The translations under genes and the position numbers were made by a program. From assembly GCA_020635955.1 (NCBI GenBank), contig JACJYW010000004.1:124001-188000 (forward strand): a stretch of 64,000 nucleotides of DNA. The letters are read 5' to 3'. Shown piece by piece: positions 9,386 through 18,278 of the stretch (position 1 is its first letter; each line of letters begins with the position of its first letter). The stretch is from Crocinitomicaceae bacterium (GTDB lineage Bacteria; Bacteroidota; Bacteroidia; Flavobacteriales_D; Crocinitomicaceae). The notes beneath the pieces were generated by a model that was not told where the DNA came from, ran no database searches, and saw only the letters and a list, made by a program, of their open reading frames with translations.

Positions 9386-9782
9386 TTTCAATTAATTCGA
9401 TCATATGTAATTCTTCGGTAAACAGAAAGGCACACCGCTTATTATTAAAAGCTTCAGAAACAAATGAAGTAATTATCCTTAAACCTTTTTCTTCCAAATT
9501 AGCTAAAGATCTTTCGAAATCATTAACGAAATATCCCATATGATAATAAGATTGCCTTTTCTTGAGAAGTTTTCCTACGGCAGACTCTTTATCCAGCGGC
9601 TCTACTAATTCTAAATAATTGCCCGGAGCAACTTCAACAAAGCATACTTTTACCTTTTGACTAGAAATATGATAAACTTCAGAAATATTGGTAAATCCTA
9701 AGGTATCACGATAAGTATTTAACGATTCTTCTATACTCTCTACGACACAGCCTACATGATGAGCCCTTAGACCTAGATCCAT
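9378..9782 (-). CDS. VOC (glyoxalase/methylmalonyl-CoA epimerase-like) protein
   Basis: 134 residues with two beta-alpha-beta-beta-beta modules. Likely metal ligands are His9 (in AHHVG), Glu58 (in NYLELVEP), His81 (in YYHMGYFV) and Glu129 (in HMIELIE), the pattern of methylmalonyl-CoA epimerase with Glu in place of Gln at the second position. It overlaps the acyl carrier protein gene by 1 base, so it may act on an acyl group bound to that carrier, for example as an epimerase. The substrate is unknown. Confidence 0.82.
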   Translation of the reverse strand: MDLGLRAHHVGCVVESIEESLNTYRDTLGFTNISEVYHISSQKVKVCFVEVAPGNYLELVEPLDKESAVGKLLKKRQSYYHMGYFVNDFERSLANLEEKGLRIITSFVSEAFNNKRCAFLFTEELHMIELIEND

Positions 9783-10012
9783 TACTTTAAATTAATGCAG
9801 TTGATAATATCTCCAACCTTCTTGAAACCGTGAATTTCAGATGCAGTAAACTTAATACCAAAGTGTTTTTCAATCGCAACTAATAATTGGATGTGTGTAA
9901 TTGAATCCCAATCATCTATATCTTCAGCAGTTGTTGAATCGTTAATTTCAATTTCCTCATCATCAAAGAGATCTCTGAAAATGTCTTGTACTTGTATTAA
10001 AATATCTGACAT
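9782..10012 (-). CDS. Acyl carrier protein of the FkbH module
   Basis: 76 acidic residues with the phosphopantetheine attachment motif WDSITHIQL (Ser37) and the usual four-helix hydrophobic pattern. It is not the fatty-acid AcpP, because it sits between the FkbH/methyltransferase pair and the VOC gene with gaps of only a few bases. By analogy with FkbH systems it would carry a glyceryl-derived thioester made by the neighbouring FkbH. A phosphopantetheinyl transferase must act in trans. Confidence 0.9.
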   Translation of the reverse strand: MSDILIQVQDIFRDLFDDEEIEINDSTTAEDIDDWDSITHIQLLVAIEKHFGIKFTASEIHGFKKVGDIINCINLK

Positions 10013-10019
10013 GTTGTAA

Positions 10020-10922
10020 TTAGTTTTTAACTTTTAAAAATGCTCCGTACATCAGGGTAATCTTCAATTCTTCTGCGATTTCCTTTGGCACATCCTCAAC
10101 GAATTTAGTTATTTCATGTACTATTTCAAAACCTCCCTCTTTTAGTACATCTCTAATTTCCTGAGCATTTCTAAATAAATAAATATGATCTATTGCAGGA
10201 GCATTCGCCGGAGTTGTTAGAAATAAACATCCATCAGGCGCAAGCATTGAGCGAATAGCCATTAAAAGTTCTACCGGTTGTTCAACATGTTCAATTACTT
10301 CTCCAAGCGTTATGAAATCATATTTTTGATCCGGCTGATAATCATAAATATCTGAAAGGACATAATTAACCTGATCACTTTTAATAAAGTTCTTAGAAAG
10401 CTCAATGGAAGTTGGACTTATATCCACTACATCATATGTCACCTTTGGACCAAATACCTTCATTGCTTCTGAAATGTACATTCCATGGCCCGCACCAATT
10501 TCCAGATATCTTTCAACATTCCCATTATAGTCAGGCAGATACTTTTGAAAGAAGAGAACAATATCATTATGGTGCACCCATAGTACCTGAGACAATAGCA
10601 AACCATGCATGTAATATTCCATGACATCAGGGTTATTATATACTCTTCTATTCGCATCTTCAAACGACTTAGTAGTATATTCACCTGAATTCATAAAACT
10701 TACATATTCCTGGGTAAAATCTGATAGCATCCTGAGATAACATTCAACTCCAAACTCGAGATCTTTACCTAGACGAGATGCAAAATCTACATACTCCTCT
10801 AAAAAATCATTAGCTTTTCGTAAATAAGCCTCTTCTTGTTTTCCAAGGTTCTTTCTCAACTTTTTTGCATGGATTGGATTTGCTTCTGCAATCTGTTCCA
10901 TTATTTGATCTAATGCTTTCAT
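10020..10922 (-). CDS. SAM-dependent methyltransferase of the FkbH/ACP module
   Basis: 300 residues. The N-terminal 130 residues are helical and not recognised. The C-terminal part is a class I methyltransferase with motif I YLEIGAGHG (139-147), DVVDISPTSIEL (motif II) and ITLGEVIEHVEQP (post-motif). It overlaps fkbH by 4 bases (ATGA) and precedes the carrier protein by 7 bases. That place suggests methylation of the acyl group while on the carrier, as FkbG does in methoxymalonyl-ACP synthesis, but it could instead methylate a sugar. Confidence 0.85.
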   Translation of the reverse strand: MKALDQIMEQIAEANPIHAKKLRKNLGKQEEAYLRKANDFLEEYVDFASRLGKDLEFGVECYLRMLSDFTQEYVSFMNSGEYTTKSFEDANRRVYNNPDVMEYYMHGLLLSQVLWVHHNDIVLFFQKYLPDYNGNVERYLEIGAGHGMYISEAMKVFGPKVTYDVVDISPTSIELSKNFIKSDQVNYVLSDIYDYQPDQKYDFITLGEVIEHVEQPVELLMAIRSMLAPDGCLFLTTPANAPAIDHIYLFRNAQEIRDVLKEGGFEIVHEITKFVEDVPKEIAEELKITLMYGAFLKVKN

Positions 10923-12655
10923 TTTACTTTATCCGTTTCAGATATAAATGTCTTCTTCGTTTCAAACTTATCAGCAGATAATTCCCACACCATGTTTACT
11001 TCAACAAATCCCAAAGATTCATATAATTCTTTGACCAGGATATTTTTCTTAGTTGGCAGATATTCCCCTACAATTTTGGACGCTCTTTCATCTTCCTTCA
11101 CCAAATTTTCCAAATAATTGATCACAAAATTCTCAAGTCCCCTATTCAATACACGACAACTCATTACCCATGTATCAATAAAATAACTATCATCTTTAAT
11201 TTCAACAATTAAAATACTTACCAATCCGTAATCACCATATTTATCACTCAGACTAACTGAAAAACAAACATGATTATCAGAAGTTTTTAGTTTTCTCAAT
11301 TCCTCCTCTGAGTATCTAATTGTTCTCAAATTGAATTGATTAGATCTTTGAATCAGCTGTGCTATCCTTGGCAAATTGAATTCATTAAATTCACTAACAT
11401 CTGCCTTCATTTGCAGATCTTTTAAAAAGTCATCCTGACTTGAATATTTTACTTCATCTTTCTTTCTTTCACTTTCCTCCTGATACTGCTTTGTTCTCTG
11501 GGTATCGTTCTGAACAAAAGTGGCAGTTTCAAATAGGTTCAAGTGTTTTAGATAGTTCACGTATTCTGCCGGATCTTCAGGGAGATCTGGCACTGTAATT
11601 TGTGGGATATTTTGTTTGACCAATTCCCTTTCAAATTTATTATCATCAAGAAAAACCATTGAATCAAAGCCAATATTCAACACATTTTGAATATACTTTA
11701 TGTTATCCGCCTTATTATCCCAGTTAGCCACAAAAACGGAGACATCCTCTAATTTTAACACCATTTCAGGGTGATTCTCAAAAACATTCTTAGCCACCTC
11801 TTCATAATTCTTTGAACAAATGGCTAATATGATCCCCCTTTCCTTTAATTCCTTTGCCCACTTTTGAAGAGCGGTAAACGCTTTTCCAATACCTAAATTC
11901 CCAATCTGAATATTTTCTATTCCATCATCTCCAATTACCCCTCCCCACATTGTATTATCCAGATCCAGGATCAAGCATTTCTTGAACACGCCCAATTGAG
12001 CAGCAATAATATCAACACAATATTTACTGGCATAAGGCAAAACATCCAATGATAATGTCATTGAATTATTGATATAAGATTGTGGTGAGAATGCTTTTTC
12101 ATCCCCTATTCGTTGATGAATTAGTTTGTAATCCATTATTTGAAATGCCGTATGCTCAACAGCAAATTGAGTCAATAAAAAGTTCAGCTTTCTAACCTGA
12201 TAAAGGAATGAAAATTCAGTTTTATTGGCAAAATTTCCAAACATCCCATCATCTTCTTCTTGAAAATTAAAATATATGATGGCTTTTGGTGACTTCAGTG
12301 AATCCAATTGATTGAAAATATCTTTAATTCTATTCAATTGTTTGTCAGCAAAATAAGGTCTTTCTTCTAAAGACTGATCATAGAATTTCTTAAGTAATTT
12401 TTGTTGAGTTTCAGCTATGATCACGAAATCACTGGGATGATCATACAAATCGGAATGAGAATTGAAGATCTGAAGATCAATTTGATCAAAATCAGCTTCA
12501 CAAATTTCGAAGTTATACCCCAACTCGTATGCATATCCCTTGATTGCAATATTCAACATTTGTGTTGATGCATCTCCCAAAAGGTCAATAGATACCTTTT
12601 GAAGACCAGTCATGTCTTTTTTGGTGTTCTTTACAAGCTGGTTGAAATTGATCAT
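10919..12655 (-). CDS. FkbH-like HAD-IIIC protein (glyceryl-ACP-forming type)
   Basis: 578 residues. The HAD-IIIC domain shows LILDLDNTMWGGVIGDDG (Asp231, Asp233), ICSKN (280-284), NWDNKADNI and FLDDN (336-340). The N-terminal 200 residues are the usual FkbH partner domain and the last about 140 are GNAT-like. FkbH proteins take a glyceryl group from 1,3-bisphosphoglycerate and load it as a thioester on a carrier protein. The dedicated carrier gene lies 0.9 kb downstream in the same operon. No polyketide synthase is present, so the product probably decorates a glycan. Confidence 0.9.
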   Translation of the reverse strand: MINFNQLVKNTKKDMTGLQKVSIDLLGDASTQMLNIAIKGYAYELGYNFEICEADFDQIDLQIFNSHSDLYDHPSDFVIIAETQQKLLKKFYDQSLEERPYFADKQLNRIKDIFNQLDSLKSPKAIIYFNFQEEDDGMFGNFANKTEFSFLYQVRKLNFLLTQFAVEHTAFQIMDYKLIHQRIGDEKAFSPQSYINNSMTLSLDVLPYASKYCVDIIAAQLGVFKKCLILDLDNTMWGGVIGDDGIENIQIGNLGIGKAFTALQKWAKELKERGIILAICSKNYEEVAKNVFENHPEMVLKLEDVSVFVANWDNKADNIKYIQNVLNIGFDSMVFLDDNKFERELVKQNIPQITVPDLPEDPAEYVNYLKHLNLFETATFVQNDTQRTKQYQEESERKKDEVKYSSQDDFLKDLQMKADVSEFNEFNLPRIAQLIQRSNQFNLRTIRYSEEELRKLKTSDNHVCFSVSLSDKYGDYGLVSILIVEIKDDSYFIDTWVMSCRVLNRGLENFVINYLENLVKEDERASKIVGEYLPTKKNILVKELYESLGFVEVNMVWELSADKFETKKTFISETDKVK

Positions 12656-12658
12656 TTA

Positions 12659-13666
12659 TTATCTCTCGTTGTTATCTATGATCCGATTAGCAACTTCAAT
12701 AGAAAATTTCACTGCTGAAGATTTGATAAAGTGATTACCATCACTATAGTTGTACTTTTTCGAATCACTTACAAAGTTAAAATAATCAACATCAAATTCT
12801 ACCGAAAGTTCTTCCATTAGTTGATCAAATTCAGGCATCATTTCTTTCTCAAATGATATTATCTCTTCATGAACCGGAAATCTGACCAAATATACTTTAC
12901 CATGTTCCTTTAATTTTCGGATCGTTTTTTTAAGATAATCATATCGAAGGGATGAATATTTGTAACAATGATTGATCTCACGCTTTTTATATGCTTCAAT
13001 TTTTTTCATCATTGACTCAGCAATTTCTGTTGAATCACTTAACATACTCTTCACTTCCAACCAGCCATCTTCATGAACATAGGCCCAAGCCCCACCTTTT
13101 AATTTCGAACTTTTGGCCAGGTATTCAAACATTCCATTTTCCAATTTCTTCAAAAGAATATTTCCCCAACCATAATCGTATGAACTAAGGAGATAATCAT
13201 AATTAGGTGAACCATTGAAAAAATGCATTTTACCAAGAGCCAATTTGTTTTCTCTGAACTTGGATTCATCATTAGGATCAAAGGAATCTAATTCACTGCT
13301 GTCTTTTGCCAAAGAAGAAATATTCCAAGGATGTACAGAAAGAATAAATATACCGTTCCCAGATCTAGATTTGATCTTATTTTTAATGGCATTAAGATAA
13401 ACTGCACCATAAGGCGAATCAGAATTGGTAAAAGCAAAATTGAATAATTTAGTAGTCGAACCATTTGCGGTAAAAACCGAATCCATTACAGAGGGAATTA
13501 ACCCTTCTGAAGCACGTGACCCTCCTAGTATAAGAGACTCTTGCCGGTTGCTAGATAATTTTTCAAAATATGGATCGGTTGACCCATCTGCCAGCTGAGC
13601 AAGAAGAAAATGCAACATCAAAATGATGAACACTAAAACTCCACTTTTTAATAGAAACTTCTTCAT
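12659..13666 (-). CDS. Membrane-anchored SGNH-like protein, partner of the MBOAT acyltransferase
   Basis: About 335 residues with an N-terminal signal anchor (LLKSGVLVFIILMLHFLLA) and an extracytoplasmic SGNH-type fold. Block I appears as LILGGSRASEG (Ser50) and block V as YSDGNHF (Asp309, His312), so the Ser-Asp-His triad is intact. Similar proteins (DltD, AlgJ/AlgX) work beside MBOAT proteins in O-acylation of cell-surface polymers. ATG at 13666 is chosen over a TTG at 13717, leaving one base between this gene and the MBOAT stop. Confidence 0.8.
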   Translation of the reverse strand: MKKFLLKSGVLVFIILMLHFLLAQLADGSTDPYFEKLSSNRQESLILGGSRASEGLIPSVMDSVFTANGSTTKLFNFAFTNSDSPYGAVYLNAIKNKIKSRSGNGIFILSVHPWNISSLAKDSSELDSFDPNDESKFRENKLALGKMHFFNGSPNYDYLLSSYDYGWGNILLKKLENGMFEYLAKSSKLKGGAWAYVHEDGWLEVKSMLSDSTEIAESMMKKIEAYKKREINHCYKYSSLRYDYLKKTIRKLKEHGKVYLVRFPVHEEIISFEKEMMPEFDQLMEELSVEFDVDYFNFVSDSKKYNYSDGNHFIKSSAVKFSIEVANRIIDNNER

Positions 13667-13667
13667 G

Positions 13668-15110
13668 TTAGAATTGGAAATAAATGAAGTCGTTAGCATT
13701 AAATCTTGCAAACACAATGATCAAGCATATGATCGTTGAGTAGATGAACCATCTTTTAATGGCAGATAGGTTCTCTATTTGCAAAACATGTTCCTTATCC
13801 TTTCTTCGCCATTCAATAATAATAAATACCAAAATAAAAATCAGCACATACATCATGCGAAACATTGGAGATATGATGGATGGAATAGTGAAAAGTGATT
13901 TCGAAAAAATACCTGAAAAATAGGCCATTGCATCACTTAAAGATTCTGATCTAAAAAACACTAGTGAAGCTACAAAGAATATGAAAGTAGATATAATCCC
14001 AATCCACTTATATAAATTCTTGTTCATCTTCTTCTTTATCTTTTTTCGTTGATTTCTAGTAAGCAGTTCATAGGAAATAATGAAACCCTGCAAAAATCCA
14101 AATACAACAAATGTCCAATTTGCCCCATGCCAAAATCCGATTAGAACAAAAGACACCATAGTAGCGAATAGAATTGATTTTGTACCCCAATCTCTGGTTC
14201 TAATGGCAATAGGTGTATACAAATAATCTCTCAACCATGAAGAGAGTGAAATGTGCCAACGCCTCCAGAAATCAGTTACATTTTCTGAAAAATATGGGAA
14301 TCTGAAATTCTCCCTAATATCAAAGCCAAAGATCTTAGCGGTACCAATAGCTATATCAGAATACCCTGAAAAATCACAGTACAGTTGAAATGCAAAAATA
14401 AACATACCCAATACCAGGGTGCTTCCTGCATAATCCGGGTAGCTCTCAAAGATCTTATTGACAAATACTGCACAATTATCGGCAATGACGACTTTTTTAA
14501 AGAATCCCCATAAAACTCTCCTAAGCCCATCTACTGCATAATCATATGAAAATTCCCTCTTCTTTATAAACTGTGGGATCAAATGTGATGCACGTTCTAT
14601 TGGTCCTGCCACTAACTGAGGAAAAAAACTGATATATGCTAAAAACACAGGCAAGTCTTTCGTTGGTTGAATATCTTTCCTGTAAACATCAATAGTATAA
14701 CTCATTGATTGGAAAGTATAAAATGAAATACCCACCGGTAAGATCACATTTAACGACCCAGCATCTAGATGATATCCTATCGAATCAAATAATCTAATAA
14801 AATTATCTACAAAGAAGTTATAATACTTGAAGACAAAAAGGGTTCCAAGATTTATCAGGACAGATAGAGCTAACAGCCTATATCGTTTCTTTTGAGCTTC
14901 ATTTTTCCCTATTTGAATTGATATCAAATAATCAGAAATTGAACTAAAAAATATCAGTACAAGAAAACGCCAATCCCACCAACCATAGAAAAAATAACTC
15001 GCCAGAATCAATAATAAATTTTGATTCCGAACACTCTTGTTCACTGCGAACCAATACAATAAAAATACTGTTGGTAAGAAAAAAGCAAACGCCAGTGAAT
15101 TAAATAACAT
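13668..15110 (-). CDS. MBOAT-family O-acyltransferase (AlgI/DltB-like)
   Basis: 480 residues and about 10-12 membrane helices. Family signatures are clear: FYTFQSMSYTIDVYRKD, FPQLVAGPIERA, FWRRWHISLSSWLRDYLY and GFWHGANWTFV with the catalytic His. These membrane proteins move an acyl group across or onto extracytoplasmic carbohydrates. The SGNH partner follows by one base, and FkbH plus a carrier protein lie further downstream. The donor may therefore be the FkbH-loaded carrier, as DltB uses DltC; plain acetyl-CoA is the alternative. Confidence 0.92.
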   Translation of the reverse strand: MLFNSLAFAFFLPTVFLLYWFAVNKSVRNQNLLLILASYFFYGWWDWRFLVLIFFSSISDYLISIQIGKNEAQKKRYRLLALSVLINLGTLFVFKYYNFFVDNFIRLFDSIGYHLDAGSLNVILPVGISFYTFQSMSYTIDVYRKDIQPTKDLPVFLAYISFFPQLVAGPIERASHLIPQFIKKREFSYDYAVDGLRRVLWGFFKKVVIADNCAVFVNKIFESYPDYAGSTLVLGMFIFAFQLYCDFSGYSDIAIGTAKIFGFDIRENFRFPYFSENVTDFWRRWHISLSSWLRDYLYTPIAIRTRDWGTKSILFATMVSFVLIGFWHGANWTFVVFGFLQGFIISYELLTRNQRKKIKKKMNKNLYKWIGIISTFIFFVASLVFFRSESLSDAMAYFSGIFSKSLFTIPSIISPMFRMMYVLIFILVFIIIEWRRKDKEHVLQIENLSAIKRWFIYSTIICLIIVFARFNANDFIYFQF

Positions 15111-15182
15111 TCAGATCTCAAAATTTTAGTTCGGTAAATTTAGGGGTAATCCTTTGAAAGCAAAGAATTGAAAGCAAGAATT

Positions 15183-16097
15183 CTACAACTTGAGCTTTAA
15201 ATGATTAATGGCAGACATCCCCATAGCATAAACCGCTTCCTTGGCATTTCCACCAATATGTGGCGTACAGATCAAATTAGGTAAAGCGAGAAACTCCAGG
15301 TCTGTTGGAGGTTCAACTTCATATACATCCAATGCTGCTCCTCCTATTTTTTGATGCTTTAATGCTTCAAATAAATCATTCTCATTCACTATTCCACCAC
15401 GCGCAGAATTGATTACTATGGCATGAGGTTTCATCAATAACAGGGAATTCTTATTGATCAGATCTCTGGTGTCAGCAGTTAAAGGGGTGTGAATTGTAAT
15501 GACATCAGCCTGCTCAAAGATCTCTTTTTTAGAAGATTCAATGGCTTCAACTGATCTGTAATAATCTTTCTGATCAATTATATCATTAACCAAAATACGG
15601 CAGTTAAAAGGCTTTAACAATCTGATCACCTCTTTACCAATATGCCCTACTCCTATAATACCAACAGTTTTGTTAGACAGTTGTTGTCCTCCATTCTTCA
15701 CCCATTCACCTTTGGATAATAAATTGGAAGTCACATATAAATTCCTCATCAATGAAAGGGCATTTCCCAACACCATTTCAGCCACAGATAGCTTGTTTAC
15801 ACCACCAGTCCAACCAATTTTAACTCCTTTTACAGCACAGTAATCTAGATCAATATTATTTAATCCAACCCCATACTTTGAGATGATCTTTAATTCAGGT
15901 AATGCATCAATCACCTCTTTGGTGATCTCATCTAATCCAATTATCGCGGCATCATAGCCCTTCAAATAGTCAATCAGTTCTGCTTGTGAAAATCGTTTTC
16001 CCTCAGTATTCAATTTGAAATCTGAAAAAGATGATCTCATCTCTGCAACCAGATCAGGGTGAGTAGAAAAAGAAGGAGATGTGACAGCTATTCTCAT
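15183..16097 (-). CDS. D-2-hydroxyacid dehydrogenase (phosphoglycerate dehydrogenase-like)
   Basis: 304 residues of the NAD-dependent D-2-hydroxyacid dehydrogenase family without the ACT domain of full SerA. Seen: KYGVGLNNID (75-83), the NAD loop GIIGVGHIG (147-154), and catalytic Arg233 (SARGGIV), Glu262 (VEPP) and His280 (TPHIGG). It lies 3 bases after the HAD gene in the sugar-acid cassette, so it may oxidise or reduce a 2-hydroxy/2-keto acid precursor. A serine-biosynthesis role is less likely given the context. Confidence 0.88.
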   Translation of the reverse strand: MRIAVTSPSFSTHPDLVAEMRSSFSDFKLNTEGKRFSQAELIDYLKGYDAAIIGLDEITKEVIDALPELKIISKYGVGLNNIDLDYCAVKGVKIGWTGGVNKLSVAEMVLGNALSLMRNLYVTSNLLSKGEWVKNGGQQLSNKTVGIIGVGHIGKEVIRLLKPFNCRILVNDIIDQKDYYRSVEAIESSKKEIFEQADVITIHTPLTADTRDLINKNSLLLMKPHAIVINSARGGIVNENDLFEALKHQKIGGAALDVYEVEPPTDLEFLALPNLICTPHIGGNAKEAVYAMGMSAINHLKLKL

Positions 16098-16100
16098 TTG

Positions 16101-16748
16101 CTACAGATTTTGTATCAGCTGCTCTAAATTAGTTAGATCTTTGGTTTTGATCACTGATATATCTTGAAACTGTTTTTCATTTTCATCATGCTCTCTCAAA
16201 ATAAAGTAAAAACTAAAATGTATAGCCGCTTTATAATCTGTACTCGCGTCACCAATGAAAAGCACCTCATTTGATTGATATCCATACTGATCCAAAATTT
16301 CTTGAGAAAGCGTGATCTTATCTTTGGGAGAACCCAGAATACCTTTGAAATATTGAGAGATATTGAGTGAATTAGTAATTAGTTCTATTTCATTTTGCGG
16401 TGTACCTGTCACAATGAACTGATCACACTTTTCGCTTAAACGTTGAATGGATTCCAATGCTCCCTTTACATAATTTGATTGAATTACCTGATCCAATACG
16501 ATTGCTGAGAATTGGTCAGCTAACTCATTGATCTGCTCTTCATTCAAATCAATACCTAAATAGTTTTTATGGTACAGTTTAAACTTCTCGAAACGGGAAA
16601 TACCACCATGAGATATATGATGCTGAACTACTTTTTCAGCCACATCTGTTCCGTAAGGAGCATAAAGCTTCTCAAAAGCAATGGTTTTGATCTCAGTAGA
16701 CTCTTTGATCACACCATCAAAATCATATAAAATGGCTTTAATTCTCAT
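16101..16748 (-). CDS. HAD-superfamily phosphatase
   Basis: About 215 residues, HAD subfamily I with helical cap. Motif I is YDFDGVI (Asp9, Asp11), motif II VTGTPQNE, motif III a Lys near SPKDK, and motif IV LFIGDASTDYKAA. It resembles phosphoglycolate phosphatase and sugar phosphatases. In the cassette it may remove phosphate from a sugar-acid phosphate, the role KdsC plays in KDO synthesis. It overlaps the cyclase-family gene by 11 bases. Confidence 0.87.
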   Translation of the reverse strand: MRIKAILYDFDGVIKESTEIKTIAFEKLYAPYGTDVAEKVVQHHISHGGISRFEKFKLYHKNYLGIDLNEEQINELADQFSAIVLDQVIQSNYVKGALESIQRLSEKCDQFIVTGTPQNEIELITNSLNISQYFKGILGSPKDKITLSQEILDQYGYQSNEVLFIGDASTDYKAAIHFSFYFILREHDENEKQFQDISVIKTKDLTNLEQLIQNL

Positions 16749-17406
16749 CAATATCTGCTAAAATAGTGCAGGGAGCTCCATCTGCCTGATCCATATATAG
16801 TGGTGAAACAATAAGCTGTTTGAATTTCGTTTGATCATCCACTTCTCTTAGATCCACTTCTTCAATGATCAATATATTTTGCTCTGTCAAATAGGCTTTG
16901 TGCGCCTCTCTTCCGTGTTCACGTTGCTGATATGAATTCAATGAGATAAGATCAAAAGCAATGGCTCGTAAATTCGGAAAATGTTGTTTTAAGAAAGGTG
17001 CTGTTTCCTTATGGAATCCATAGCCTTTCTCCCAATACTCTGATGAATTTCTTTTATTGCAGAATCCTGTTTTCACCAGCAGTAGATCAATTTCTGATGA
17101 AATATTATCTAGGTTTAGATCCTTATTTTGAATTAAATAATCGTTGATCTCCAATCCTGAAATATCGATAACCCCCACTTTATCGAATACAAAATCTCCA
17201 GCAGTGTAATCGGTCGATCTTTTACCGGAATCTGAAAAATGAAACGGAAAGTCAATATGAGTACCATAGTGCGTTGGCATAGTAAAAACAGAGTTATTAC
17301 TGGTATCACCACAACACATGGAACGAACAAATTTCAATTCAAAACGGTCACCATCACCATAGCCGAATGCCTTACCATCTAACGGATATGATAAAAACTT
17401 CCACAT
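16738..17406 (-). CDS. Cyclase-family (kynurenine formamidase-like) metal hydrolase
   Basis: 222 residues. The family motif HYGTHID (46-52) with His56 in PFHF gives the metal-binding HxGTHxDxPxH signature, and later IAFDLISLNS and EEVDL fit the fold. The ATG at 17406 overlaps the SDR stop by 1 base (TAATG). The family hydrolyses amides and lactones. In this locus it could open a lactone of a sugar acid or remove a formyl group; which one cannot be decided from sequence. Confidence 0.85.
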   Translation of the reverse strand: MWKFLSYPLDGKAFGYGDGDRFELKFVRSMCCGDTSNNSVFTMPTHYGTHIDFPFHFSDSGKRSTDYTAGDFVFDKVGVIDISGLEINDYLIQNKDLNLDNISSEIDLLLVKTGFCNKRNSSEYWEKGYGFHKETAPFLKQHFPNLRAIAFDLISLNSYQQREHGREAHKAYLTEQNILIIEEVDLREVDDQTKFKQLIVSPLYMDQADGAPCTILADIDEN

Positions 17407-18278
17407 TACTTTTCGTGTGCTTTTTTGATACAATTCAAGATACCCTGGCCCATATCAATATAAGGGTTAGGGATAAGCTTTTGGCTCTCTTCAGGACTAA
17501 AACTGTATGGCGTGAATTTGTAGTGATTAGAATATCCGTCATTTTTTAAATTGATCTTGATCTTTCCACCCATAATCTCATTGATCAGATGAAAAAGTTC
17601 AATTCTCTTCATTCTCTCTACACCTGTTAAAATGATATGCTTCCCTCTGTAGGCTTCACTTTCTATGACATCTACAGATAGTTTAGCAGCATCTTCGGCA
17701 TGAATGTACTCTCTGATCTCTTCACCATCTCCTCCATGATTGATCTCTCCTGTATCCACGCATCTTTTGACCAAATTGTAGATGTAATTATTCTCAAAAT
17801 CCTGATCACTGTACAAAGATCCGTACCTAAGAATTGTAAAAGGGAAATTATACTTCTTCTCGTATTCCTCTATTACTTTTTCTGAAGACAATTTTGACAA
17901 ACCATAAAATGCACCTTTGTCACTCATGGCGTATGCACTGCTGGCATAAACAAATCGATCAACATTATGTTTTCTACTTGCCTCAAGGATATACATATTC
18001 CCCATCACATTCAGTTGAAATGTTTCAACAGGAAACTCTATCGCTTTATCTAGATTGGCAAAACCAGCAAGATTATATACAATATCAAATTGGTATTTAT
18101 CAAAAGCCTGATCTATCTGATCTCTATTCAAAATATCCAATTGAATAAAAGTAGCTTTTGAATCATTTTGTGACTGAACAAGGTCAAGCGCATAAACCTC
18201 ATAATCACGTTCTATCAACTCATCTACCAGATAAGTTCCTAAAAATCCTGACCCTCCAAATACTGCTACTTTCTTCAT
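17406..18278 (-). CDS. NAD(P)-dependent epimerase/dehydratase (extended SDR)
   Basis: 290 residues with the cofactor loop FGGSGFLGTY (7-16), Asp32 ending strand 2 (NAD preference), YASSAYAMSD (111-120) and the catalytic YGLSK (Tyr125, Lys129). It overlaps the aldolase gene by 4 bases. It is shorter and more divergent than GalE-type epimerases. Likely it modifies the sugar or sugar-acid precursor of the cassette by epimerisation, reduction or oxidation; substrate unknown. Confidence 0.87.
   Translation of the reverse strand: MKKVAVFGGSGFLGTYLVDELIERDYEVYALDLVQSQNDSKATFIQLDILNRDQIDQAFDKYQFDIVYNLAGFANLDKAIEFPVETFQLNVMGNMYILEASRKHNVDRFVYASSAYAMSDKGAFYGLSKLSSEKVIEEYEKKYNFPFTILRYGSLYSDQDFENNYIYNLVKRCVDTGEINHGGDGEEIREYIHAEDAAKLSVDVIESEAYRGKHIILTGVERMKRIELFHLINEIMGGKIKINLKNDGYSNHYKFTPYSFSPEESQKLIPNPYIDMGQGILNCIKKAHEK

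Noticed and set aside
9782..12655. Polyketide or tacrolimus-like cluster because of FkbH and a carrier protein
   Set aside because: No ketosynthase, acyltransferase or NRPS domain occurs in the window; neighbours are glycan genes.
13666..13717. A 50-base overlap of the SGNH gene with the MBOAT gene
   Set aside because: It depends on a TTG start; the ATG at 13666 begins a standard signal anchor and removes the overlap.
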